Positions 13,161 to 19,754 of a stretch of DNA of 19,844 bases are shown here, one piece after another. This DNA comes from an uncultured Christensenellaceae bacterium. GTDB taxonomy: Bacteria > Bacillota > Clostridia > Christensenellales > Pumilibacteraceae. The stretch is from NCBI GenBank assembly GCA_910587445.1, contig CAJULE010000028.1:1-19844 (forward strand), in the 5' to 3' direction. Under the pieces are notes generated by a model, which searched no databases, had not been told where the DNA came from, and saw only the letters and a list, made by a program, of their open reading frames with translations. Position numbers and translations under genes: made by a program. The number at the start of each line of letters is the position of its first letter. The first letter of the stretch is position 1.

Positions 13161-15706
13161 GCTGTTGCCACCTGCCTATTATAAAGATTGTGTGTTATTG
13201 TAAAGTTAGAAACGCCTATTGCCGCACCTGCGGTTATATTCGCGTTGGCGCCGTATAACAGTTCGCCTGTCGCTTTGTCCGCTATTGCCCACCCTACGCC
13301 GTCTACGGGCGCGGTTTTAGGGTCGAACGCTAAACCGTTATGGCTTACCGTTATGCCCGAGCCTTGATTGGCGCTGTAATCGAAAGCCATGGTCGCCGTC
13401 GTAAGGTCGATATGACTGTCGAACTTGCCGAGCTTCTTCTTGAGGACATACAGCGCCGCGCCGTGACCACGTCGAATGCCTCGCACGAGCGGGCAATTGT
13501 GAGTGAGCGCAGGACCGAGTATTATGTCCTTGCGGTTCGACACAAAGTGTACCTGATAATGAAACCGAATAATCTCGCGATTGTCCTTTTTGACAAGAAT
13601 ATAGTTGCTGTCACTCGTAGCCATAACGGCAGCGCGCAGAGAACGCGGCGCATACGAGCCTTGCGGTAATAGCGTCGTCGCCGCGTCGTCGAAAATCGGC
13701 GTGTAACCCGTTTTTCCGTAATACAGCCGCATACCCTCGAAACGCCCGTAATAGTCACAGTACGGGACGTTCGTCTGCCAATAGCCGCTCACATCGCCGT
13801 TCGACGAAAACACGCTCTTTTCTCCCGCCGAATAGTTGTTGTTCATATAGAACGAGAACACGAGAGTGTTACCCATTGCCGTGGACACGACCGGTAGCGT
13901 CGCGGCACCTAACTGCTTTCTATCCGTATCTAACGTGTGAACGGTGACTGCGGAAACGGGACCGCTCTCTTTATTCGACGCTAAGTTTTGGTCTTGACAG
14001 AACGTGTTTCGAAGATCCAATACTGCGCCGCGAGCCTCTGTAGTAGGCACGCCGTCGTTCAAAAGCTGTAGTTCGTCGCTCTGCTCCGCGTCGCCGATGA
14101 TAACATAGTCCGAATACACCATGTCGCGCTCGTATGCCTGCTTCTCCGAAACCTCGTAGAACCGCTGCGAGCTGTTTATGCCGATATACTGACTTAAGCG
14201 GTTGAAGTCTCGCGACAGCCCTATGGTTACGTCTATGAACATCGGCAGGATTGCCGCACGTATCGAGCTTATGAAGTAATCGTCGCCCCACATCTGCCCT
14301 ATTTTCGGAAACTTCGACATATCGTTCAAACGATAGGTTCGCTCGAGTTCGAGATTGCCCGTTCGCGCTATGGCTCCGCGCATATTCTCGCCGTATGCCC
14401 TGCTCTCGATTAGGTTCGTGCCCTGGTTATATGCGAGCGTCCTCGGGTGCATATCCTTGTAGTAGACCCTGTGTTCCTGTATGCGCGTTGAGAATATAGG
14501 GGTGTAGGTTATGCGGAACATGAGCTTAGGATAGTTCTGCGCCACCTCTTCGCTGCCCACGATAGAGCTCCACCAATCGGGCGTTATGTCATAGTCCGTT
14601 ACCTCTTTGATTATATTCGCTATCGCGTACTTCGCTCCTGCGCCACCTATGACGTTTGGTGACTTAAACGTCAGCCCCTTGACGTTCTTCTGCCCCTGTG
14701 TGTAATACACGGCATACGCCTTGCTGTTGGGGTATGTACCCTCGAAGCTTGACATCGTGCCGTACTCCGCCGCTTCGAACACATACGGCGTTATGTCTCC
14801 GCCAGCTACTCCGCCCGGCAACGGTCCGACCTCTATCTTCGTTATGCTGTATATAGGGAAGCTCGTCGAGATTATCATGTTCCCGTCCGTGATACGGGCG
14901 TATGTATCTTCCGAGCGCACCGTCTTATATCCGCCTATGTACGGCTCCGTTACCACTCCGTCTTCCGTGTCAAGAATATTGACGAGGTTGTCCACGCTCG
15001 AGTCGAGCTGTGTCGCATAGCTCTCCACGTTCTGCGTGTATCTGTGCATGATATACGGATATTTCGGGTCGGAGAGTATCGCCTGCTCCGTCCCGTTAAG
15101 CATATCATAGTAGATTTCGTTCCCGCGAAGCCGTGCCATGCCGTGGATATATCCGCCCACTTGGTCGAGCGCCTCTCTTAACGTCATGCGACTGAACGCA
15201 AACTCGGGCGCTTCTATCTTAGAAAACTCCTCTCTTTGCGCCTCGTTGAGCTTGTACCTCGGCTGTTCCTGCACAAGGTGCGGCTCCGCAAGGTCTAAAA
15301 GCCTGTCTATTACGTCCGTGATTGTCCACTTAGGAAGCGGCGCAAGGCTCTCACCTGACATTATCTCGAAGCGGATGCTGAAGTCGGAATAGGTATTGAC
15401 GCCAACAAACGAGCGAACCGTATGACCTGTGTATCTTATCGTATACACTCCCGTTCGCGAAAGTGTGACACTACCACCGTCTTTTATGCCTGAAGCTATG
15501 GTTGTTGTTGTTCCGTTGGGAGTTGTAACTGTAATCTTGTTCTCTTTAAAGGTATCAAAATTATAATAGATTGTTCCGCCGCCGCTTCCTTCGGGCGGCA
15601 AGAGCACTATCGTGTCTTTAATTGAAGCTATGGTTAAAATTGTATTAGTCGACTGAGGCGTCTTGTAGGGGCTATTCACTTTTTCGATATATTTGTTTTC
15701 TGCCAT
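13157..15706 (-). CDS. Tail hub / baseplate protein with C-terminal appendage domains
   Basis: 849 residues from ATG 15706 (MAENKYIEK), preceded by AAAGGAGA; the 18 extra codons upstream have no ribosome binding site and overlap the divergent promoter. An Ig-like beta domain occupies about residues 25-115 (TVTTPNGTTTTIASG). The middle (about 120-500) carries helix-loop blocks such as MTLREALDQVGGYIHG and beta segments that recall the prophage-endopeptidase/tail-hub proteins of Firmicute phages. The C-terminal part (about 560-849) is beta-rich and may be receptor-binding. I see no peptidase motif. Large size and position before the fibre gene support the hub call; the assignment is architectural. 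Confidence 0.75.
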   Translation of the reverse strand: MAENKYIEKVNSPYKTPQSTNTILTIASIKDTIVLLPPEGSGGGTIYYNFDTFKENKITVTTPNGTTTTIASGIKDGGSVTLSRTGVYTIRYTGHTVRSFVGVNTYSDFSIRFEIMSGESLAPLPKWTITDVIDRLLDLAEPHLVQEQPRYKLNEAQREEFSKIEAPEFAFSRMTLREALDQVGGYIHGMARLRGNEIYYDMLNGTEQAILSDPKYPYIMHRYTQNVESYATQLDSSVDNLVNILDTEDGVVTEPYIGGYKTVRSEDTYARITDGNMIISTSFPIYSITKIEVGPLPGGVAGGDITPYVFEAAEYGTMSSFEGTYPNSKAYAVYYTQGQKNVKGLTFKSPNVIGGAGAKYAIANIIKEVTDYDITPDWWSSIVGSEEVAQNYPKLMFRITYTPIFSTRIQEHRVYYKDMHPRTLAYNQGTNLIESRAYGENMRGAIARTGNLELERTYRLNDMSKFPKIGQMWGDDYFISSIRAAILPMFIDVTIGLSRDFNRLSQYIGINSSQRFYEVSEKQAYERDMVYSDYVIIGDAEQSDELQLLNDGVPTTEARGAVLDLRNTFCQDQNLASNKESGPVSAVTVHTLDTDRKQLGAATLPVVSTAMGNTLVFSFYMNNNYSAGEKSVFSSNGDVSGYWQTNVPYCDYYGRFEGMRLYYGKTGYTPIFDDAATTLLPQGSYAPRSLRAAVMATSDSNYILVKKDNREIIRFHYQVHFVSNRKDIILGPALTHNCPLVRGIRRGHGAALYVLKKKLGKFDSHIDLTTATMAFDYSANQGSGITVSHNGLAFDPKTAPVDGVGWAIADKATGELLYGANANITAGAAIGVSNFTITHNLYNRQVATA

Positions 15707-15723
15707 AAAAATTCTCCTTTTGC

Positions 15724-15752
15724 TTGATTTATTATTTTTTTTGTGATATAAT
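15724..15752 (+). promoter_or_regulatory. Plus-strand promoter for the 15762 membrane-protein gene
   Basis: TTGATT (15724-15729), a 17-base spacer and TATAAT (15747-15752) with an extended TG dinucleotide one base before the -10. Transcription should start about 15758-15760, only 2-4 bases before the ATG. It points against the late operon, and it overlaps the region just upstream of the hub gene's ribosome binding site. Confidence 0.83.
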
Positions 15753-15761
15753 AGGCGCATT

Positions 15762-16130
15762 ATGAAACGCGCGGTTTTAATTGAAGTTTTACTGCTTTTT
15801 GCTCTTGCTGTACTTATTGCTGTGGGCGCAAAATATATAAGTATGTCTGTTGTCAGTTTTGATACAGCCTCATGGATTAGTACTGACGCGTCTGATTTTA
15901 TTAAATATGGAGTCGAGTACCTTACCTATGGACTTCTCGCACTTCTCGCCGCCGCCGCCGATATAGTCGCCATGGTGCTTATAGCTCTCAAGGAGTTCCC
16001 CGTCTTTAAGCCGTTTATAGACAAACGACGTGCGCGCAAGGCTGAACGCAAAGAAGCCGACAGACAGGCGCGCATAGAGGCTCTCGAATCCGAATTAGAG
16101 GAACTGAAAGGAGACGATCATGAAGTTTGA
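15762..16130 (+). CDS. Two-helix membrane protein, plus-strand cargo gene in the tail region
   Basis: 122 residues. Membrane helices at about 4-27 (VLIEVLLLFALAVLIAVGA) and 52-77 (YLTYGLLALLAAAADIVAM), then a highly charged cytoplasmic helix (about 88-118, RRARKAERKEADRQARIEAL) that looks coiled coil. The ATG lies about ten bases after a TATAAT box and no ribosome binding site precedes it, so the message is nearly leaderless. It is transcribed opposite to every surrounding gene and ends before a shared terminator. A lysogenically expressed membrane protein, for instance superinfection exclusion, fits; a holin-like role is an alternative. Neither is shown. Confidence 0.85.
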   Translation: MKRAVLIEVLLLFALAVLIAVGAKYISMSVVSFDTASWISTDASDFIKYGVEYLTYGLLALLAAAADIVAMVLIALKEFPVFKPFIDKRRARKAERKEADRQARIEALESELEELKGDDHEV

Positions 16131-16149
16131 GAGTCTTGTTGTTTCATAA
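16120..16149 (+). CDS. Nine-codon ORF with strong ribosome binding site (remnant or leader)
   Basis: AAAGGAG is followed seven bases later by ATG 16120 and nine codons (MKFESLVVS) before TAA. It overlaps the end of the 15762 gene and lies just ahead of the terminator. A good initiation site leading to almost nothing suggests that a second cargo gene was deleted or replaced, leaving its start. It may also be chance. Confidence 0.25.
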   Translation: MKFESLVVS

Positions 16150-16161
16150 GTAGCTACAATA

Positions 16162-16305
16162 TCAAAAAAGACGGGTGTTGAATCCGTCTTTTTTGCATTT
16201 GCGATACTGTTTAAACTTCAGCAAAAAGGAATTACACGCAAACTCCCAAGCGTCGTATCGGCTTAGGTCGATGTTCTCGTTCCATACGATACCCATACCG
16301 CCCAC
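16162..16305 (-). CDS. Possible 47-residue protein, or small RNA, from its own promoter
   Basis: The transcript from the promoter at 16343-16315 should begin near 16308. GTG 16305 is the first start and gives an open frame of 47 codons ending TGA at 16164-16162, inside the terminator. An in-frame ATG at 16296 is an alternative. The protein would contain MGIVWNENIDLSRYDAW, then Phe/Cys/Lys-rich helix and end in a basic tail. There is no ribosome binding site, so a leaderless mRNA is required, as for the convergent partner gene. If untranslated, the unit is an RNA of about 145 nt. No family recognised. Confidence 0.42.
   Translation of the reverse strand: MGGMGIVWNENIDLSRYDAWEFACNSFLLKFKQYRKCKKDGFNTRLF
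16164..16194. terminator. Bidirectional intrinsic terminator
   Basis: An 11-bp perfect stem (AAAAAAGACGG / CCGTCTTTTTT) with a nine-base loop. T-runs occur on the 3' side in both directions, so it can end the plus-strand 15762 transcript and the minus-strand 16308 transcript. It also lies across the path of the late minus-strand operon. Confidence 0.92.
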
Positions 16306-16314
16306 GTCTACTTC

Positions 16315-16343
16315 AGTATATCACGACAAGAGAATTTTGTCAA
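16315..16343 (-). promoter_or_regulatory. Minus-strand promoter of the small unit at 16305-16162
   Basis: TTGACA (16343-16338), a 17-base spacer and TATACT (16320-16315) preceded by an extended TG. This near-consensus promoter lies right after the stop of the 134-residue tail gene and would start transcription near 16308. It does not resemble a late-gene promoter; it looks constitutive. Confidence 0.85.
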
Positions 16344-16357
16344 TGGGTAATAAAAAT

Positions 16358-16762
16358 TTACTCATACACAGGTTGTGCCTCGACGGAGCCTTGGGAGTAG
16401 TCACGCCCGAGTGCGTTCGTATAGGTCAAGCTGTCTATTATAACGCCCTCGAGTTTTTTCGTCTCCTCTATAAGCATGAGCTCGTGATTAAAGTGTCCGC
16501 TGCCTACGGGGATTTCCGTCGCCTCATCAGCCGACACGAGAAACACCAACTGCGTGAGCGTATTCTGCGTGTCCGTGAAGTCTATCGTCACACGCGATAG
16601 CGGCGGGAACAGCGGCGTGAGGCAGTTCCTAAGCGACAGTCGTCCCTCGTCGAGCCTTTCGTCGAGCAGACTCGACCACTTGACGGGCATAGGAATATAC
16701 CGCGTATAATCCACCCCGTCGATTGTTATTTTATAAGTGTTTTGTTCGATATTTTCCGACAT
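16358..16762 (-). CDS. Small tail/baseplate protein
   Basis: 134 residues. ATG 16762 has AGGAGG upstream. Begins with beta strands (YKITIDGVDYTRYIPMPVKW), continues with LLDERLDEGRLSLRN and beta segments (RVTIDFTDTQNTLTQLVFLVSAD), and ends with VEGxxIDSLTYTNALGRDY-like strands. This beta-sandwich look and its place directly before the hub gene fit a distal-tail or hub-adapter protein. Specific family not recognised. The next late gene is separated from it by the 640-base cargo cassette at 16345-15709. Confidence 0.76.
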   Translation of the reverse strand: MSENIEQNTYKITIDGVDYTRYIPMPVKWSSLLDERLDEGRLSLRNCLTPLFPPLSRVTIDFTDTQNTLTQLVFLVSADEATEIPVGSGHFNHELMLIEETKKLEGVIIDSLTYTNALGRDYSQGSVEAQPVYE

Positions 16763-16782
16763 ATAAATGTCCTCCTAAAAAA

Positions 16783-17277
16783 TTATTGATTTCTTTCCCT
16801 GCTTCCCGAGAACGCGGCGAGACTGCCGCCTGCGCGGGTGGACATCAGCCGCAGGGATATACCCTCTGCGTCTTTTTGCATATCGAGCTCGCGCTGTTTG
16901 AACTCGTAGGACAGTGCGGTCTGCGTAACGCTCATTACGGCGCCGAAAACAGCCCCGGGCAAACCGCCTGACAAACCGCCTATGAGTATGCTTTCGGCTA
17001 TATTAAAGCCCTGGGACATCACGCTCTGCGCGAACTGTGCACGCTGTTGGAGCTCTTCCGCACCCGTGCGCAGGGAGATTGTACTCGTATGCGCCGTGAC
17101 GAGCTGGGATATAAACGGCGCGACGAAGCGTTTAACCATGCCGTAGCCTTTTGCGGTATCCTTACCGACGTCGACGACCTCTGTTTCGCCTACCGCGCCC
17201 GCCTCGCTTCCCGCAACGGGGTTTTTCGCTTCTTCCGCGCTTTCCTTTACTTCTATCGTAATCGAATACTCTGCCAT
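16783..17277 (-). CDS. Small tail protein with Gly-rich hydrophobic core
   Basis: 164 residues from ATG 17277 (MAEYSITIEV), with GAGGTG upstream; the GTG four codons earlier lies at that site and is rejected. After a beta-like start and acidic segment (about 15-45), residues about 55-90 are helical and 90-125 hydrophobic with Gly (ESILIGGLSGGLPGAVFGAVM). The end has RLMSTRAGGSLAAFSGSRERNQ-like polar residues. The hydrophobic Gly-rich block in a soluble tail gene may be a membrane-penetrating or short length-measure element. That is inference; no family named. Confidence 0.74.
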   Translation of the reverse strand: MAEYSITIEVKESAEEAKNPVAGSEAGAVGETEVVDVGKDTAKGYGMVKRFVAPFISQLVTAHTSTISLRTGAEELQQRAQFAQSVMSQGFNIAESILIGGLSGGLPGAVFGAVMSVTQTALSYEFKQRELDMQKDAEGISLRLMSTRAGGSLAAFSGSRERNQ

Positions 17278-17285
17278 AACGCACC

Positions 17286-18116
17286 TCACACCGAAGACGC
17301 GGCGGATATAAGCGAAAACTTATGCCCTGCGTTGTCTATGCCCTGTATGGCGAGCGCGCTCTCGCCGAATATGACCGAATATGTAGCCGTTTCCTTGCCT
17401 ATGGTAGCGTTGAGAGTGTGCCGCCTGTGGTTTCCGAACAGTACCTGCCGGAGCAACAGCGAAGCGAGCGGGTTTTCGCCGCTCTGCGCAGGGACTTGAA
17501 ACTCGAAGCCGACGAGCTCGGTCGTAGCGACGTTCTTTGACTCTGTATCGGTATTGCTGTACGGGTTGCTTTCCACCGTCGGTCGGCGGCTTATCTGCGC
17601 CATGCTGTACGGAATGACGTTGCCGTCGAGCTCAAAGACGCAATTCGACGAGTTTAGCCCGTTCTCTATAAACGAGTATTGAATACTTACGGAGAATGAA
17701 ACGCTTGTCCCTATCCCCGCGCGGACTTCTACCGTTCCCGTGTCGGCGAACCCGCCTATCCATGTCACCGAATACGTCTTTCCGTCACTCGGCATTAGGT
17801 CGGTTTTGTATTTGCCGAAATAGTTTTCGAGCACGGCGCGGTGGTCGTCTATTATTTGCTTCTCCGTTTCCTTAAACGGGAGCTTGACGACTATATTCAA
17901 TAGCACCGATTGCGTCGCGACCGTAATCGACTGCGTCGGAACGAGCGACGAGCTCACGCTCTGCAAAAACCCGTTCGTAAAGCGTTGCTTCTCCGTGCGC
18001 GTGGATATGGCTTTCTTGTACTCGCCTGCGTCGGTGAATATCGCGAACTTTATATTCTTGTCGTTCGCGTTGAGTCCCGTCTCTATGGACTCTGCTATCG
18101 TGTTTAAAGAAATCAT
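17286..18116 (-). CDS. Tail completion / tube-like protein
   Basis: 276 residues from ATG 18116 (MISLNTIAES), with GGAGG upstream and an ATGA overlap with the neck gene; the open frame further upstream to 18317 is a shadow. The N-terminal 110 residues look like a tail-terminator type alpha/beta fold (helix, then VLLNIVVKLPF strand, helix KQIIDDHRAVLENYF). The remainder is beta-rich (GTVEVRAGIGTSVSFSVSIQY). A protein joining terminator- and tube-like domains would suit a very short tail. Placement after neck genes supports a tail-attachment role; the domain reading is my inference. Confidence 0.74.
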   Translation of the reverse strand: MISLNTIAESIETGLNANDKNIKFAIFTDAGEYKKAISTRTEKQRFTNGFLQSVSSSLVPTQSITVATQSVLLNIVVKLPFKETEKQIIDDHRAVLENYFGKYKTDLMPSDGKTYSVTWIGGFADTGTVEVRAGIGTSVSFSVSIQYSFIENGLNSSNCVFELDGNVIPYSMAQISRRPTVESNPYSNTDTESKNVATTELVGFEFQVPAQSGENPLASLLLRQVLFGNHRRHTLNATIGKETATYSVIFGESALAIQGIDNAGHKFSLISAASSV

Positions 18117-18451
18117 TTTATACTGCCTCCTGTTTTCTCTGCTATAAATTCGGCTATCGCTCGAGCGGCGCGGTCGAACCACCCTTCGTTCGGGTTGTTC
18201 CATGTGCGCATACGCTCGACAGTTTCGCCCTTGACGAAATTTCCCATGAGAATAAGCTTGTGCTCCCATTCCTCGTTCGTGTACGGCATATACGGCGCGA
18301 TTGCTTGGTCGACCCAAAGCTTACACTTCGTAGAGTTTATCCACTCGATTTTTATCGCGTTATACCGCAAATTTCCCGTCTTAAACGGTGCGAGCGAGCG
18401 GAGAAGTTCCAAAGCCTCCTCGCCTATCTCTCGGAACTCTTGCGCCGTCAC
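18113..18451 (-). CDS. HK97 gp10-like neck / head-tail connector protein
   Basis: 112 residues. Pattern: N-terminal helix (EFREIGEEALELLRSLAP), the motif FKTGNLRYNAI near residue 23, then beta strands (KCKLWVDQAIAPYMPY), an EW-containing loop and a C-terminal helix (WFDRAARAIAEFI). The APxxTGxLR-type motif and final amphipathic helix are typical of gp10/SPP1 gp17-like neck proteins that seal or stop the tail. ATGA overlaps with both neighbours. Confidence 0.8.
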   Translation of the reverse strand: MTAQEFREIGEEALELLRSLAPFKTGNLRYNAIKIEWINSTKCKLWVDQAIAPYMPYTNEEWEHKLILMGNFVKGETVERMRTWNNPNEGWFDRAARAIAEFIAEKTGGSIK

Positions 18452-18804
18452 GGTTCGTCTTTCTCCTCGTGTATTTCAATCACATACTTAAACAGGCTTT
18501 TGGGCTTGACGAGCGACATTACTTGCGGGGCTATGTCGGTTGCGACTTCTCCGACGGAGATAATCTCCCACCATTTATCACGGTAGAAGATGTGCTGCCG
18601 GTTTTTGTAGTCGTGTGCGTAAGCCGTGCGAATGAGCGTGCTGTCCGCCGTCGTGATGATGTTTTGCAGAACGGTGCTCCAGCGCTTTGCGTTTTCGTTC
18701 ACTATCTCGACCTGTATCTTTTTGAAATCGTTCTTGTCTTTCGTCGGGAACCACTTTGCCCACTCGAACTGATTGTGTCCGAGACTTCTAAGTGCCTGTA
18801 TCAT
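18448..18804 (-). CDS. Probable head-closure protein
   Basis: 118 residues. ATG 18804 follows GGGGGT. The protein has several beta strands (KKIQVEIVNENAK, TLIRTAYAHDYKNRQHIFYRDKWWEI), a pattern common in head-closure knobs such as SPP1 gp16, and lies between the connector and the neck gene in the conserved order. Direct family membership cannot be confirmed by eye. Confidence 0.75.
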   Translation of the reverse strand: MIQALRSLGHNQFEWAKWFPTKDKNDFKKIQVEIVNENAKRWSTVLQNIITTADSTLIRTAYAHDYKNRQHIFYRDKWWEIISVGEVATDIAPQVMSLVKPKSLFKYVIEIHEEKDEP

Positions 18805-18805
18805 A

Positions 18806-19321
18806 TCAGTACCCCCTGTGATAGACTTTACAGGGCACGCACGGGAGCGCGCCGAGGTACTTGAGACAGTAGCCGAGCCCGGGGATAATCCGCTCGCCGA
18901 TGTCCTCTACTTCGGGTGCAACACGGGCTCTTCCGCGCAAAGCGGCAATGTCCATAGCCTGTCCGCGCGCAAGGTTTACGCCGCTGTAATCGCCTATGAA
19001 GTTGTTTGTGAGCACGTACAGGAGCTGCGACTGCAACATCTCGCGCACCCACTCTCTGAGCGGCGGATAAACTGCGAGAATGAACTCGATGTAGCTGCTG
19101 TTCATGCTGTCTCTGTAGAGCCACGAATACACGGTTTGCGAGACCTTTGCGAGTATGCGGTCGGCAAGCGTCGAGGGGTTTGCGTCGCCCTCGGTGTTGA
19201 GCGTAGTGTCGAGTTTTATTCCGAGCTGTGACTCTACGCCCTTTTTAGTGAGCACATAGCGGTGATTTATGTAATCGTACGTCATGAGCTCGTCGTCGTA
19301 GGGATAAGTTTTTTCTTCCAT
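18806..19321 (-). CDS. Probable head-tail connector (adaptor) protein
   Basis: 171 residues. ATG 19321 follows AAGGAGG. It is helical (STLADRILAKVSQTVYSWLY, SSYIEFILAVYPPLREWVREML), as expected for gp6/gp15-like connector adaptors, with a basic/Gly C-terminal part (about 118-171). First gene of the compact connector-closure-neck run. The intergenic stretch upstream holds the plus-strand small RNA. Family call is by order and helical content. Confidence 0.72.
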   Translation of the reverse strand: MEEKTYPYDDELMTYDYINHRYVLTKKGVESQLGIKLDTTLNTEGDANPSTLADRILAKVSQTVYSWLYRDSMNSSYIEFILAVYPPLREWVREMLQSQLLYVLTNNFIGDYSGVNLARGQAMDIAALRGRARVAPEVEDIGERIIPGLGYCLKYLGALPCVPCKVYHRGY

Positions 19322-19667
19322 AAAAGCCTCCTTGAGGAATTTTTTTTGATTTAGGGGTTGACAAATTGCGTAAGTTGGGATATAATAAGAGTGTAGATTC
19401 TTGATATAAGAAAATCGCTGTCACGCTATATGTTTGTATGGTGGATGCCTCGTAGAGTCGAGGAATGGCGCCCACCCGAGAATCTAATAGGACATTGTAT
19501 CTTTTCGATGTCCTATTTTTCTTTACTGTTTTCGTTTTTATAAGCTGTAAGCAATAGTTCCGCGCAAGACGTGACGCGCTCGGAAGATTGGATATTTCCT
19601 TTCCACCGTTGCCGTCGGTGAACTTCCCGTCGCCGTCTCTCGGGTGCTTGCTTTCATCAAATGTCAT
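19245..19667 (-). CDS. Short head-region protein, C-terminal half doubtful
   Basis: The start (ATG 19667, AAGGAG site) and first 20 residues are convincing: MTFDESKHPRDGDGKF is a motif common in phage head-region proteins. From about residue 22 the sequence is Arg/Lys/Ser-rich without obvious structure, runs through the DNA of the plus-strand small RNA, and overlaps the next gene by 77 bases. A different minus-strand frame over 19524-19600 looks more protein-like (IQSSERVTSCAELLLTAY) and stops at the RNA terminator. So the gene may have a frameshift or be truncated by insertion of the small RNA unit. Treat the true end as unknown. Confidence 0.42.
   Translation of the reverse strand: MTFDESKHPRDGDGKFTDGNGGKEISNLPSASRLARNYCLQLIKTKTVKKNRTSKRYNVLLDSRVGAIPRLYEASTIQTYSVTAIFLYQESTLLLYPNLRNLSTPKSKKIPQGGFYGRKNLSLRRRAHDVRLHKSPLCAH
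19358..19386 (+). promoter_or_regulatory. Perfect sigma70 promoter of the plus-strand small RNA
   Basis: TTGACA (19358-19363), a 17-base spacer and TATAAT (19381-19386), exact consensus. Transcription should begin near 19392-19394. It points against the late operon and no plus-strand protein gene follows. Confidence 0.93.
19393..19522 (+). ncRNA. Candidate small noncoding RNA, antisense to the head operon
   Basis: About 130 nt between a consensus promoter and an intrinsic terminator. Predicted fold: a closing stem TAGATTC (19394-19400) with GAATCTA (19480-19486) encloses two hairpins, one with arms ATATA/TATAT (19404-19408 and 19427-19431) and one strong, GGTGG (19440-19444) with CCACC (19472-19476) containing CCTCG/CGAGG. 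The terminator stem stacks directly on the closing stem. The only ORF of note has its stop beyond the terminator, so it is unlikely to be translated. Being antisense, it is fully complementary to the late mRNA between two head genes. No known RNA family recognised. Confidence 0.72.
19487..19524 (+). terminator. Intrinsic terminator of the small RNA
   Basis: Stem ATAGGACAT (19487-19495) with ATGTCCTAT (19508-19516), a 12-base loop and a following U-rich run (TTTTTCTTT pattern). Confidence 0.85.
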
Positions 19668-19697
19668 GTGCCGTCTCCTTAAATATTTTTAATGGAA

Positions 19698-19724
19698 AGG
19701 GGCTTTGAAAGACTCAAAACCCCT
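19698..19724 (-). terminator. Hairpin after the capsid-region gene
   Basis: An 11-bp stem (AGGGGTTTTGA with TCAAAGCCCCT on the minus strand) with a 5-base loop. It contains one pair that is G-U on the minus-strand RNA but A-C on the plus, so it is built to fold in the late transcript. The following bases are only partly U-rich; partial terminator or 3'-end stabiliser of the upstream gene is likely. Confidence 0.6.
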
Positions 19725-19754
19725 CGGAAAAATCGTGTTGGTGTAAAAGGGCTA

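Noticed and set aside
19393..19486. Self-cleaving ribozyme (hammerhead-like three-way junction)
   Set aside because: The junction lacks the conserved CUGAUGA and GAAA core, so a ribozyme call is not supported.
19430..19543. 37-codon ORF within and beyond the small RNA, starting MFVWWMPRR
   Set aside because: Its stop lies after the intrinsic terminator and there is no ribosome binding site, so the transcript would end before translation could finish.
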